64,000 bases of DNA from Larix kaempferi (lineage: Eukaryota > Streptophyta > Pinopsida > Pinales > Pinaceae): NCBI GenBank assembly GCA_027924585.1, contig BSBM01000307.1, positions 15,795,501 to 15,859,500 on the forward strand, in the 5' to 3' direction. Shown piece after piece: positions 46,599-57,247 of the stretch. Positions within the stretch are counted from its first letter, which is position 1; every line of letters starts with the position of its first letter. The position numbers were made by a program, and so were the translations under genes. The notes beneath the pieces were generated by a model. It did not search any database, was not told where the DNA came from, and was given only the letters and a program-made list of their open reading frames with translations.

Positions 46599-46757
46599 AT
46601 GAGGCTGATTTTGGTGAAGAGCCATAAGAGGCCTTTGACATTGCTCAAATATAATAGAGACGAGAATTTGATGTTTGCTTGTGTGGATGGTCATATTCCT
46701 ATTGTTTGGTATAGCCACAACAAGAAGTAGCTAGGGACCTGTTGAGCCCACAATAAT
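46599..46757 (+). pseudogene. eIF3 subunit i (WD-repeat) first-exon pseudogene
   Basis: From ATG 46599 the frame reads Met-Arg-Leu-Ile-Leu-Val-Lys-Ser-His-Lys-Arg-Pro-Leu-Thr, then Lys-Tyr-Asn-Arg-Asp, Leu-Met-Phe-Ala-Cys, and Ile-Pro-Ile-Val-Trp-Tyr. This matches the N terminus and first WD40 blade of plant eIF3i, a translation-initiation scaffold subunit. A TAG (46728-46730) and a TGA (46743-46745) interrupt the frame, while the weaker match (Leu-Gly-Thr, Ala-His-Asn) continues between and after them. A pyrimidine-poor 'ttatattgcag' just before the start looks like an intron acceptor, which would argue for a genomic rather than processed copy. Homology ends about where the 568-bp duplication begins. 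Confidence 0.65.
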
Positions 46758-46762
46758 TTTTT

Positions 46763-47330
46763 ATGGTGCTTTAATGTCTAAAGCGATTGTACATGTTTGA
46801 GAATAAGTAACATAGATCACACTATAAAGTTACAAAATTTGGAAATAGAAACGATACACACCTTATGGGAGAAAGGTTTGATATATAATAAAAAATAGAT
46901 TTCGAGCTAATGCAATATGTATGTATGTGGCTATGAGGAGTGAACATGATCGCTTTGTAGGTGGATGAATCAAAATCTATTCGAGGTTTTGATGACAATA
47001 GAATTGCACACTTAAATCAATCCAACACCAATAACTTATGCAAATCAATCATAGGATTCGTTCCTAAAAAACCTAAACTTGACATTGAATTTGAATAAAA
47101 TATTACCCAAATTCAAACTAGATTGGAAACTTGCTCTAATACCAATGATGTCGGGATTCTCACTCATGAGCAGAGTTCGAAATCAAAGTCTGAAAAATAA
47201 ATTTCTTAATTGATTTTTATTAAGTAAACATAGCCCTACATAGCTTTACATGAAGAGAACTAACCATGAAAACAAAGAGAGAAAATTTGAACAAGATTCT
47301 TGAAACTAGCAACTAAGTACAATAATAGAG
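46763..47330 (-). repeat. 568-bp tandem duplication, copy 1 (contains an LTR/PBS-like junction)
   Basis: Starts 'atggtgctttaatgtct' and is followed head-to-tail by a near-identical copy at 47331. On the minus strand it contains 'ttggtattagagcaag' near 47140, a one-base variant of the initiator-Met tRNA primer-binding site. It is preceded by '...gaatcccgacatca', so the duplicated unit appears to span an LTR end plus leader of a retroelement. Confidence 0.75.
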
Positions 47331-47898
47331 ATGGTGCTTTAATGTCTCAAGCGATTCTACATGTTTAAGAATAAGTAACGTAGATCACACTATGAAGTTA
47401 CAAAATTTGGAAATAGGAACGATGCACACCTTATGGGAGAAAGGCTTGATATGTAGTAAAAATTAGATTTCGAGCTAATGCAATATGCACCTATGTGGCT
47501 ATGAGGGGTGAACATGATCGCTTTGTAGGTGGATGAATCAAAATCTATTCGAGGTCTTGATGACAATAGAATTGCACACTTAAATCAATCTAACACCAAT
47601 CACTTATGGAAATTAATCATAGGATTCCTTCGTAAAAAACCTAAACTTGAAATTGAATTTGAATAAAATATTACCCAAATTCAAACTAGATTGGAAACTT
47701 GCTCTAATACCAATGATGTGGGGATTCTCACTCATGAGCAGAGTTCGAAATCAAAGTCCGAAAATAAATTTCTTAATTGATTTTTACTAAGTAAACATAG
47801 GCCTACATAGCTTTACATGAAGAGAACTAACTATGAAAACAAAGAGAGAAAAATTTAAACAAGATTCTTAAAACTAGCAACTAAGTACAATAATAGAG
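47331..47898 (-). repeat. 568-bp tandem duplication, copy 2
   Basis: Exactly 568 bp like copy 1, with scattered single-base differences and compensating small indels. It ends where 'atggttgtagataag' diverges. The same PBS-like site lies near 47710. Confidence 0.75.
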
Positions 47899-49015
47899 AT
47901 GGTTGTAGATAAGATCTCAAGTGCTCCTCAATATTAGGCAACCAAGAAGGCATTGACAATAATCTCCTATGTGTACACACAATACAAATGATATGATACT
48001 AAGTACTAAAAATTAGTTATATGTGAATCATTTAGAATACCTATCAACCTAGTCCTCCACTTCAAATCTAGAGTCCACATGGGTAGTTAGGATCTGCTTA
48101 TATTGATTCTTCTCCTTGCCTATTACTTCCATGTCCCAAAGAATTTTGACTAAAGTGTCATACTTTTGATCCAAAAATTCAAATTTATCCATAATGGATT
48201 ATTGTTGCATGCGCCAATCTTCAATAACCTAAGCCACAATGGATTTAGTTGCTGAGTGGAAAGCAATTTTCATGGGTGTGTTGGAAATGGAAGAAGCCAA
48301 TATCAAGTTTCTAGTGTTTGAGCTCAACAACAATACATTTTGAAGGATTGGTGGCTCATGGCCCCTAAATATTTTTCTCTATTCACCCATTCTCAACTTT
48401 GCTATTAGATGCAAACCTCTTATGGTATTTCATCATTGTGTCCTTGGTCTCCATTTCAACTTCTGTGCCTTGGTGCACTCATCGTGGTCCTCATGCATTA
48501 TCCTCTCCGGTACCTTCATAGGCAGCTCATATTATCATTTCTAGATACATTATTTATATCCCTCCTCTTGATTTGTATCATCTACCCTCAAAATTTCAAA
48601 ATCTAGTATCTTGATCGAATATTGAGAGCGATTGACCTCGATTTTAAAGTAATATTGGACAAGGATTTGTCTTTAGTTTAGTAAGGGCACTTAACCATTC
48701 TTCAACAAGTGATCTATAAATTGCCATGGATATTCCATTGGAATAGTTCGTCACAAGATATCTCACAACTTAATTCATCATGTCAGCTTAATTTCACAAA
48801 ATGATGAATAAACTAATATACACTCCCTTATTGTTGGTAAGCTATGAAATAATACAATAAGATCACCATAATGGAACCCCTTCTCCTCATAATGAACCAC
48901 TATTTAACATAGCCTAGTAACTGTCTAGGGTTAGTTTAAGTGTTTATATATGCCTCAACTCTTGATTAGGGTCAGGGTTTTGGAGTTTCTAGAATTTTCT
49001 TGAAGTCCACTAGCT
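47899..49015. other. no gene recognised
   Basis: Possibly retroelement-derived. The 65-codon plus-strand frame at 48409-48606 is hydrophobic and without motifs. Confidence 0.25.
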
Positions 49016-49019
49016 CCAT

Positions 49020-49135
49020 TACATAGTCAAAATTAGGTCCCATGGAGCAAGTGCCACAAAGCGAGTTTTGAACCTGAGTGGGGAGGACAACAACATTCCT
49101 CCGAACCACTCGATCTACACTCAATTGACTATTGC
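49020..49135 (-). repeat. SINE-like tRNA-related segment, second copy
   Basis: On the minus strand 'gtagatcgagtggttcgg' and then 'caggttcaaaactcg' resemble A- and B-box regions. It resembles 8995-9115 and shares the flanking 'ttacatagtcaa' on the plus strand. Confidence 0.35.
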
Positions 49136-49139
49136 TATA

Positions 49140-50705
49140 AATTCTTCTAAGCTGGGCGATAAATTATAATCAATTTGCTAATAAGTTGTTCACACTTAGT
49201 AATGAATTGTTTAATTAAATGCAATGAAAAAGGCAAACAATGCAAAAGCGAAATTCAACAACCTCATAGACAAGGGATTTTCTCAGCAAACATATGTTGA
49301 ATTGCTGACAGTATAACCAAGATTAGAGTATTCAACACTATCTTTTCTAAATTTTGTATTAAAATTTATTTATAGTTGTCAAAGATGTTATCAAAGCATA
49401 TTTAAGTATATGGCATTGCAAGAAAACTAACCATCAAATAGCTTGAAAATCAAAATACAGAGCTTTAAAACTATGCCTATATAAACCCTTTCGATTCAAT
49501 AATATAACCTATCCCAAAAGAGTAAAAAATATTGAACAAAGGGACTATTAAATTGCAATAGAAGAAAATACAAGGGCAAAACCAGTAGTAGAAATCATCA
49601 AACATCGCACATTAAAAAAAATTGCTCAAGAGCATAAAAACCGCAGCCGAATAGCACTCATAAATTATAGACAGGAAACCATGGTCTCCACAAACTAGTA
49701 GAAATTGATACCACTCATATACATATTATAAGCGAGCCCGAAGGCAAAATTTCCCAGCACTAAACTTCTCTAATAAAGGAATTTTTTTACTATCAAAACA
49801 TATATTTTTTATTTTATTTTTATTCATCTATCAAATCTAAATAATCTTTGTTTCTATCCATCTAAAATTTTATTGTCCCTATCCATCTAAAATTTTATAT
49901 TAAAATGTGAATTTTTAAACTTAGACCACAATACTTAATGCCAATAAGTATGCCCGTTTTATGTATAATGTGAAAAAACTATAGTTATTTAAAAGGAAGC
50001 CACATTGGACTTGATACTTTTGTTGTATTCAAAGTTTTGCACAACAGAATATCATTTTGTTGACTTTTTAACTAAGGATATTTGCCGTATTCAAATCTCT
50101 TGTTCAAAGAATATAATTTCTATTTTTTAACTAAGGATCTTTGTCGTATTTAAATCTCTTGTTCAAAGAATATAATTTTGTCGATTTTAAATTGGTTGAA
50201 GTTTAGTTAAAACAAAATAGAGTAAGTGATAAATTTATGGTTTTTGTTTTGACTTGTAAAAACTTTTTGCGATGGCTCAAGCTCGTCACAATGCGGAGGA
50301 AAAAACGGAACTTTAGCAGTTTAATAGAGCTTAAAAGTAATGACACCCTCCGTAATTTTAAACGCCGGTTTTAACAAAGGCACAAATGTTAAAGTTTGTA
50401 GCATTGAAGCCACAAAAAACGTAAGCATTCATCCTAGCAACATAGAAAATGTCTAGGCATTGATCCTATGATCATTTGTCACTAATCATTTCAAAGTCCA
50501 GGGATTACCATAAAACTTCTCATAGAGAGAATGAGCACAACCCTGTCGTATTTAAATAAAATTAGTGAATCAACGTTCGTACCAGATTAAAGTATATTTT
50601 TTTGCTAAATATATTTTTAAGAATTGAATCGAACCCACCGGTATAGACAATGTAGAGAAAGGAGGATACATATTTCAACAAGCTAAACAGTTATGAATAT
50701 ATCTA
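49140..50705. other. AT-rich non-coding stretch
   Basis: No gene. A phrase 'gtcgtattYaaatctcttgttcaaagaatataatt' occurs twice around 50087-50177 as a short tandem duplication of about 62 bp. Confidence 0.35.
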
Positions 50706-50710
50706 TTCAA

Positions 50711-51105
50711 TATAATCAAATTCAACTAATATAAACACATGTCGTGTATCCATGTCATAGTACTAATCAAGTAGCAATGCTTCCATGCATATGCTACATT
50801 TGGCTGCTGCAGCCACCTTTGTTATTTAGCGTCTAAAATCTTGAGCGCATTCCACCAATGCATTTACACTACCCACAAGGGAAAAATTATAAACAACTAG
50901 CCTTGTCTTGCATGCAGACGCTAATTTGCCAGCTTATATAGCAGCTGTAAGCAGATAGTATGAGCGGTATATCTTGTTGACACCTGTTTCTTTTTAATCG
51001 TTGTGACACAACATAATTTTGCTACGGGCGTTCCTTCATCTAGCCCACGTCCCTACTTCAACATATTGTGTTTATACAGAGAGCTACAGGACTGCAGAGA
51101 CTGAA
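50711..51105 (+). promoter_or_regulatory. duplicated promoter-like block, copy 1
   Basis: A 395-bp block repeated directly downstream. It contains a TATA box (TATATA at 50935-50940 in 'cttatatagcagctg') and conserved upstream phrases, for example 'gcgtctaaaatcttgagcgc'. It ends in 'tttatacagagagct.caggactgcagagactgaa'. No long frame is present. Confidence 0.45.
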
Positions 51106-51504
51106 TATAATCAGATTCAACTAATATAAACACATGTCGGTCGTGTATCCATGTCATAGTACTAATCAAGTAGCAATGATTCCATGCATACGCTACATTT
51201 GACTGTTGCAGCCACCTTTGTTATTTAGCGTCTAAAATCTTGAGCGCATTCTACCAATGCATTTACACTACCCACAAGGGAGAAATTATAAACAATTAGC
51301 CTTGTCTTGCATGTAGACGCTAATTTGCCAGCTTATATAGCAGCTGTAAGCAGATAGTATGGGTGGTGTATCTTGTTGACACCTGTTTCTTTTTAATCGT
51401 TGCGACACAACATAATCTTGGTACCGGCGTTCCTTCATCTAGCTCACGTCCCTACTTCAACATATTGTGTTTATACAGAAAGCTCGAGGATCGCCGAGAC
51501 TGAA
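51106..51504 (+). promoter_or_regulatory. duplicated promoter-like block, copy 2 (proximal)
   Basis: A near-identical second copy with a 4-bp insertion near its start and a TATA box at 51334-51339. It directly precedes a GC-richer segment with splice signals, so it is the better candidate for an active promoter. Confidence 0.45.
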
Positions 51505-52189
51505 AAAATATTTTATATTGAGAGCTTGAGCAGAGCACTGCACTCCACTGCGGCGACTGTAGAAATTTGTGGAGGATTGTGGCTTCGATAGGAGACGAGA
51601 GTTTCCTCCAGATACATGAGTTCTTACCTCTGCATAGGTAAATGTTTACAACTACATCCTCCTAAACCTAGAATTTAGTTTTAGTCAAGCTTCGTTATTC
51701 TTCTCTGTTCAATCATATTTTTCTTTACAGGGCTTGCAATAACATCTTCGTATTACACTCAATATTATTCGAGCTAGAGTAACTGTGCTTGCTATCAGGT
51801 AACTCTGGTTTATCACTTAGAGACTTTCTTATACACTGAAGTTAAAATGTATAAGAAGTTCCCTTAATGTTTTATAGACTATTTCTCAGGGTTTTGAGTC
51901 TGGTAGCCTTTCGAAATTTTATTCGGTTGAAAATAAAAAGAATAAAGTATGAAATTTTATCAAGATATTGAGTCTGACAGCCCTTGGCATCCTTATGAAA
52001 ATTCTACTAGGGGTTTCTCTATTTATCCGTGAAGACACTGTATGTTGAAAATCCCCCTGTTTACCCTTATTTGCCTATCAAAACACAGGTGCAATGCTGA
52101 GTACCATCACCACTTGGGTGCTTTCAGATGGCTTGGCAACCACAGTTGGTCTTTTTAAAGCTGGGATTGCCATGTACAGTTGAGAATCG

Positions 52190-52190
<1 letters not shown>
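51400..52190 (+). ncRNA. possible spliced leader exons of an unidentified transcript
   Basis: Downstream of the second TATA box a candidate exon ends at 51637 in GTAAATG. A pyrimidine-rich acceptor (tttctttacag) opens a second exon at 51731-51798, which ends in GTAACTC. A third acceptor (aaaacacag) opens an exon at 52089. None of the exons has a convincing coding frame. The third contains a short ATG frame from 52128 that runs into a (TA)n tract. This could be the untranslated leader of a gene destroyed by later events or a non-coding RNA gene. It is inferred from splice signals alone. Confidence 0.3.

Positions 52191-52262
<72 letters not shown>
52191..52262. repeat. (TA)n microsatellite, about 36 units
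   Basis: An uninterrupted TA dinucleotide run. It produces spurious Tyr-Ile open frames on both strands. Confidence 0.95.
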
Positions 52263-52265
<3 letters not shown>

Positions 52266-52779
52266 GCAGCTCTTAATGGTGCATGGCAAAAAAATACATA
52301 TATGAAAGCAGCTGTTAACGCTACATCCTAATATATATATATAAATATATCCCGATGAAACGATTAATATTACTAATTTTGGATTTCGATTAATTTCTTT
52401 ACTAGATGGAATTATTCGGCACCTCCCTTCATGATTTGAGCTCCATCCCATCTCCATTGCAAGTAATTTGGTATTTTTTTTTTATCTCATATAAGTTATG
52501 GTTAATAGTTTTGAGACCTGATCTCGCATTATTTGATCTCTTATTGAGTAGTTAAGTTGTCAACCCTACAGATGAAAGTTTTTAGTTTTGAAAAGGTGTC
52601 TATTTAACTATTTAAGATTTTAACCCTCTAGCACGCTATGGGCAATCTGCAATACGAATTGGTCCCGTAATAGTTGAAAGACAACTATATATTTAACACT
52701 TCTGTTAATACCATACCCCACCTACTATGTACAAAATGACTATAGTCAAGATGAGACTTCCATGTTTCAATAGGTTAAA

Positions 52780-53420
52780 CCAGGAAATTTTTTATCAATC
52801 AATAGGTAACTAAGTAAAGAAAAGTTTAAGTTTATGATTCATTGTAACCAAACCTACCAGAAACAAGAATTAAAGTCTCAATTCGATGTCGGTATGAAGC
52901 TGCGCCTTTGTAATCAGCCAAGTCCCAAAGCTATGACATGGGCTTCTTCAACCCGGGTCTAGCTCCTGTTAGAAGCTCTATCTGGTAAGACTGTGACTCG
53001 ATTGTATCAGAAAAATTCATAGACCCCCAAGCCGAGACCCACCGGAACAAAATCGTAGAATAAACCCTTTCACGCCCTTTGTCTCCTACAGAACTATCGC
53101 TTAGAATTTCTACCATCCACCTGTTAACGTCTCGCATATAGTACAACAGGGTAGAGCCCCTTCGCACAGCCCAAGGTCATGGCAGTACAAAGATTTGACG
53201 GTGCCGTCATAACACTATTTAATATTTAATAAAAACTCCAGCAGCAGGCTGGTGACTCACATCTTCGTTCACATTTTACGAGTTAAAATTTTGTATTATT
53301 ATCGAGACCTTAGTTATTATCAGATGCAATGTGCAGGATAAAATCAAACTATGAAAGCCCAAAACGACTTACGTCACCTATTTAACAATTAAGGCGCTTA
53401 TTAATAATATTACCAGCAAC
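52780..53420 (+). repeat. repeat D, copy 1 (start of the KAS I-bearing unit)
   Basis: Starts with a 175-bp-type subrepeat (about 52780-52925), then a segment with 'ccaaagctatgacatgggct' and 'aatttctaccatccacctgt'. The order recurs at 55815-56440. Minus-strand frame 52931-53167 spans it but is broken in the second copy, so coding is unlikely. The second copy lacks about 30 bp after 'caagccgagacc'. Confidence 0.65.
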
Positions 53421-54069
53421 ACTAAATATATAATAATGACACAAAATGCAAAGCCCGAAGCAAATGGAGAAAATAAAAGCTACTTTTATAGATGCATTCA
53501 ATATCTATTACCCGGATATAAAGTGTATACCAACGGTATACAAAGCATAGACACAATCTCATTTACAGGTTTGATTTGCATATGTTAATGTGTGGCCTAC
53601 ACATTTACAAATGGTAATAAAGAACAAATTATCCGAGAATTATCGACGCACATGCAAAAACTGCACATCCCATTGGTGCAAGCAATGCAAGCCCTTCATT
53701 TATGTAAATGTATTTGCTATCAATAAATGTATTCGCTATCAACAACAATTGATATATATCTGTTACATTAAAATAACAATAAAAAAAAATATGTGCATTA
53801 AATATTTTGAAATGGCAGCCAGTGATGGTAACACAAAACGATTTCCTCTATTACGAAGTTTGCAGCTCCTTGCACGGAAGCCAGAAACCACCATGGCGTC
53901 AGCCCGCCGCCTCCTCTTGGGGTGGGGAAAACTCGGCTGGCGTCATTGTTTTATAACCAATTATATTTTGTAAAAATATCAATTTAAAAAATTGGATTTA
54001 ATATAGCATATTCAAACTATATTCAAACTATAGCTCCAGGGAAAGAGAATAACACCATTTTTCATTCAT

Positions 54070-54400
54070 TTTGCGATTTCAAACATGGGATTTGCATTGT
54101 TGGCAATTGATATAGGATTTATGGCTTCAAACTAGTCAATTTCAATAGCATGTGCGACAGCAAATTACTGCCTATATGCACCTACAAACCATATTCGAAG
54201 AGGTGAACCAGACATCATGCTTGCAGGTGGCACGGACGCTGCAATTGTGCCCATAGGTATGGGTCGATTTATTGCCCTCAGGGCCCTTTTGCAGAGAAAT
54301 GATGACCCACAGACACCTCTCCCAACCATCCCTTTTGCACAGGAATGATGACCCATAGACACCTCTCCCAACCATCCGCCCGGCATTTATATTCTTTAGG
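54070..54400 (+). pseudogene. KAS I exon fragment, copy R2
   Basis: From ATG 54085 the frame reads Met-Gly-Phe-Ala-Leu-Leu-Ala-Ile-Asp. It is stopped by TAG at 54133-54135, one codon after the Asn, where copy R1 has Tyr. It then continues in frame with Ala-Cys-Ala-Thr-Ala-Asn (the active-site Cys), Asn-His-Ile-Arg-Arg-Gly-Glu and Gln-Arg-Asn-Asp-Asp-Pro-Gln-Thr. A 46-bp segment is tandemly duplicated right after (54286-54331 and 54332-54377), repeating the last coding part. Confidence 0.75.
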
Positions 54401-54444
54401 AATCAGCTTTTTATTATTACATATATAATAAGACACCACTTATT

Positions 54445-54744
54445 ATGAGCTTTCGTTTTCTAACTACTCTACACCACGACTTATTTGCACGACCCAAACG
54501 AGCAAGGAGAAATAATCAGGTTCAGAGCCTACAAAATTATTGTCAATTGGACAAGTTGGATCGTAGCTACCAACTGGTGTGGCATCCTCAGAACTTAAGG
54601 GTCTTTTTCACTCTTGAGTTCATTTCTAACGAACGTAGAAAACATACAGTAAAGAGTTTGTTTCTTACCCGAGGAGCAGCACGTGCTTGTACGCAGTTTG
54701 AACACCTTGATCCAGCCTGCCATCACGTACAAGACATAAGTTAA
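54445..54744 (+). other. conserved short open frame, copy R2
   Basis: A 99-codon frame collinear with those at 25194-24952 and 55182-55439 (Leu-Asp-Arg-Ser-Tyr-Gln-Leu-Val-Trp is shared by all three). Family unknown. Confidence 0.3.
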
Positions 54745-54971
54745 ACCACTAATTTTTATGAATCAATAGGTAACTGAGTAAATAACAGTTTAAGTGTATG
54801 ATTCACTGTAACCAAACCTACCAGAAACAAGAATTGAAGTCTCAATTCGATGTCGGTACGAAGCCGCGCCTTTGTAACCTCAATGCAACCTGCCATCGCG
54901 TACAAGACATAAGTTAAACCAGGGAAATTTTTATGAATCAATAGGTAAGTAAATAAAGAACAGTTTAAGTC

Positions 54972-55135
54972 CAATATTCGTAGAGGTGAAGCAGAAATCA
55001 TGCTTGCAGGTGCCACGGACGCTGGGATTGTGCCCATAGGTATGGGTGGATTTATTGCCCTCAGGGCCCTTTCGCAGAGAAATGATGACCCACAGACACC
55101 TCTCCCAACCATCCGCTCGGCATTTATATTCTTTA
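54972..55135 (+). pseudogene. KAS I exon fragment, copy R3 (5'-truncated)
   Basis: Begins at Asn-Ile-Arg-Arg-Gly-Glu-Ala-Glu, directly after a truncated 175-bp subrepeat. The active-site cysteine part is therefore missing. It then matches Gly-Met-Gly-Gly-Phe and Ser-Gln-Arg-Asn-Asp-Asp-Pro-Gln-Thr and ends as in the other copies. Confidence 0.7.
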
Positions 55136-55181
55136 AGGATCACCTTTTTATTATTACGTATATAATAAGACACCACTTATT

Positions 55182-55439
55182 ATGAGCTTTCGTTTTCTAA
55201 CTACTCTACACCACGACTTATTTGCACGACCCAAACGAGCAAGCAAAAATAATCAGGTTCAGAGCCTACAGAACTATTGTCAATTGCACAAGTTGGACCG
55301 CAGCTACCAACTGGTGTGGGATCCTCAGAACTTAAGGGTCTTTTTCACTCTTGAGTTCATTTCTAACAAACGTAGAAAAACATACAGCAAACAGTTTGTT
55401 TCTTACCCGAGGAGCAGCACGTGCTTCTACGCAGTTTGA
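55182..55439 (+). other. conserved short open frame, copy R3
   Basis: An 85-codon frame collinear with the two others. It stays open, with scattered substitutions relative to them. Family unknown. Confidence 0.3.
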
Positions 55440-55929
55440 ACACCTCGATGCAACCTGGCATCACGTACAAGACATAAGTTAAACAACGAAATTTTTTATG
55501 AATCAATAGATAAGCGAGTAAAGAACAGTTTAAGTGTATGATTCACTGTAACCAAACCTACCAGAAACAAGAATTTATGTCTCAATTCGATGTTGGTATG
55601 AAGCCGCGCCTTTGTAACCTCGATGCAACCTACCATCGCGTACAAGACATAAGTTAAACCAGGGAAATTTTTATGAATCAATAGGTAAGTAAGCAAAGAT
55701 CAGTTTAAGTCTATGATTCACTGTAACCAAACCTACCAGAAACGAGAATTGAAGTCTCAATTTGATGTCGATATGAAGCTGCGCCTTTGTAACCTCGATG
55801 CAACCTGCCATCACCTACAAGACATAAGTTAAACCAGGAAATTTTTTATGAATCAATAGATAAGTAACTAAAGAACAGTCTAAGTGTATGATTTACTGTG
55901 ACCAAACCTACCAGCAACAAGAATTAAAG

Positions 55930-56440
55930 TCTCAGTTCGATGTCGGTATGAAGCTGCGCCTTTGCAATCAGCCAAGCCCCAAAGCTATGACATGGGCTTC
56001 TTCAACGCGGATCTAGCTCGTGTCAAAAGCTCTATCTGGCAAGACTGTAACTCGACTGTATCACAAAAATTCATAGACCTCCAAGCCGAGACCTTTCACG
56101 CCCTTTGTCTCCTCCAGAACTATCGGTTAGAATTTCTACCATCCACCTGTTAACGCCTCGCAGATAATGCAACAGGGTAAAGCCTCTTCGCAGAGCCAAA
56201 GGTCATGGCAGTACAAAGATTTGACGATGTCATCATAACACTATTTATTTATTATTATTAATATTTATTATTATTAATATTTATTAAAAACTCCAGCAGC
56301 AGAGTGGTGACTCACATCCTCGGTCACATTTTATGAGTTTAAATTTTGTATTATTATCAAGACCTTAGCTATTACCAGATGCAATGTGCACGATAAAATC
56401 AAACTATTAAAGCCCAAGACGACTTACGTCACCTGTTTAA
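55930..56440 (+). repeat. repeat D, copy 2
   Basis: A diverged second copy of 52890-53420, following the last 175-bp subrepeat as in copy 1. It carries an extra expanded 'tattattaat' microsatellite near 56245-56285. Confidence 0.65.
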
Positions 56441-57040
56441 CAATAATAATAATAAACAATAAACAACAATTAAAGTGCTCATTAATAAGGCTCTAGCCTG
56501 TACCAATAACTCTGTCTATTATTAATGCAAGGCATCGATATATGGAATCGACAACAATTCAATTATTACTGGTGGCCATACCATGCATAAACTGTGAATA
56601 ATCCATGTAATGCATTGAGCCATGTAACCTTTTATGGTAACCAATATGTTTTATAATTATAAATGTTTGAATATATATAAATCAAATCATATGTAGTACA
56701 TTCAATGGTTTGTAGTACCCAATAGTTTACAAATTGACATTGAAAATTATGGGCAGGCCCGATTCATGTCTAATCCTTTGATTATGTAATGCGTTGATTA
56801 TATACATGTGTGTGTTAGGTATTAGTATGAATATGGTAGAGTTATATGGTAATAATAATAATAAGATGCCAAGTTACTATGTATGCAATCGAGATTGGTT
56901 TAACTAAGTTCCAAAATCATGGTGTGAGTGCTAGGATAAGATCGTCGACTCGCCACCCATACGCTCAATGCATTGGGTTATAATGTGGTTACACAAGCAA
57001 TAATAAATGTATTCGCTATCAACAATAAATGTATTCGCTA
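56441..57040. other. AT-rich spacer with short simple repeats
   Basis: 'aataat' runs near 56440 and 56850, and 'aataaatgtattcgctatca' twice near 57000-57045. The latter phrase is also found near 53720 ahead of copy R2. No gene. Confidence 0.4.
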
Positions 57041-57043
57041 TCA

Positions 57044-57247
57044 AACAATAACACAAAATGATTTTCTCCATTACGAAGTCTGCAACTCCTTGCACGGAAG
57101 CCAGAAACCACCATGACGCCAGCCCGCCGCCCCCTCTTGGGGTGGGAAAAACTAGGCTGGCGTCATTGATTTACAACCAATCATATTTTAAAAAAATGCC
57201 ATTTTAAAAAACTGGATTTAATATAGCATATTCAAACTATAGCTCTA
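57044..57247 (+). repeat. KAS I-bearing repeat, truncated copy R4
   Basis: Matches the start of R2 ('acaaaatgattttctccatt', then 'ccagaaaccaccatgacgcc') and the intron-like stretch. It stops at 'agctctaggg', before the KAS I exon. Confidence 0.7.

Larger units (their letters stand above)
53829..54750 (+). repeat. KAS I-bearing repeat, plus-strand copy R2
   Basis: Holds the same parts as R1 at 25.7-24.9 kb: the 'ccagaaaccaccatgg' segment, an AT-rich intron-like stretch, the KAS I exon fragment (54070-54400) and the conserved short frame at 54445-54744. It is followed by the 175-bp subrepeats. Confidence 0.7.
54727..55990 (+). repeat. 175-bp subrepeats of the KAS I-bearing unit
   Basis: A unit containing 'acaagacataagttaaac', 'tatgaatcaata' and 'aaacctaccag.aac.agaatt' begins at 54727, 54900, 55465, 55640 and 55815. 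Neighbouring units are 173-175 bp apart. The run from 55465 to about 55990 is a three-copy array. The KAS fragment R3 and its short frame separate it from the first two. One further copy is at 52780-52925 and one inverted copy at 24750-24935. Confidence 0.8.

Noticed and set aside
52128-52457. Frames with long Tyr-Ile runs on both strands
   Set aside because: Translation of the (TA)n microsatellite.
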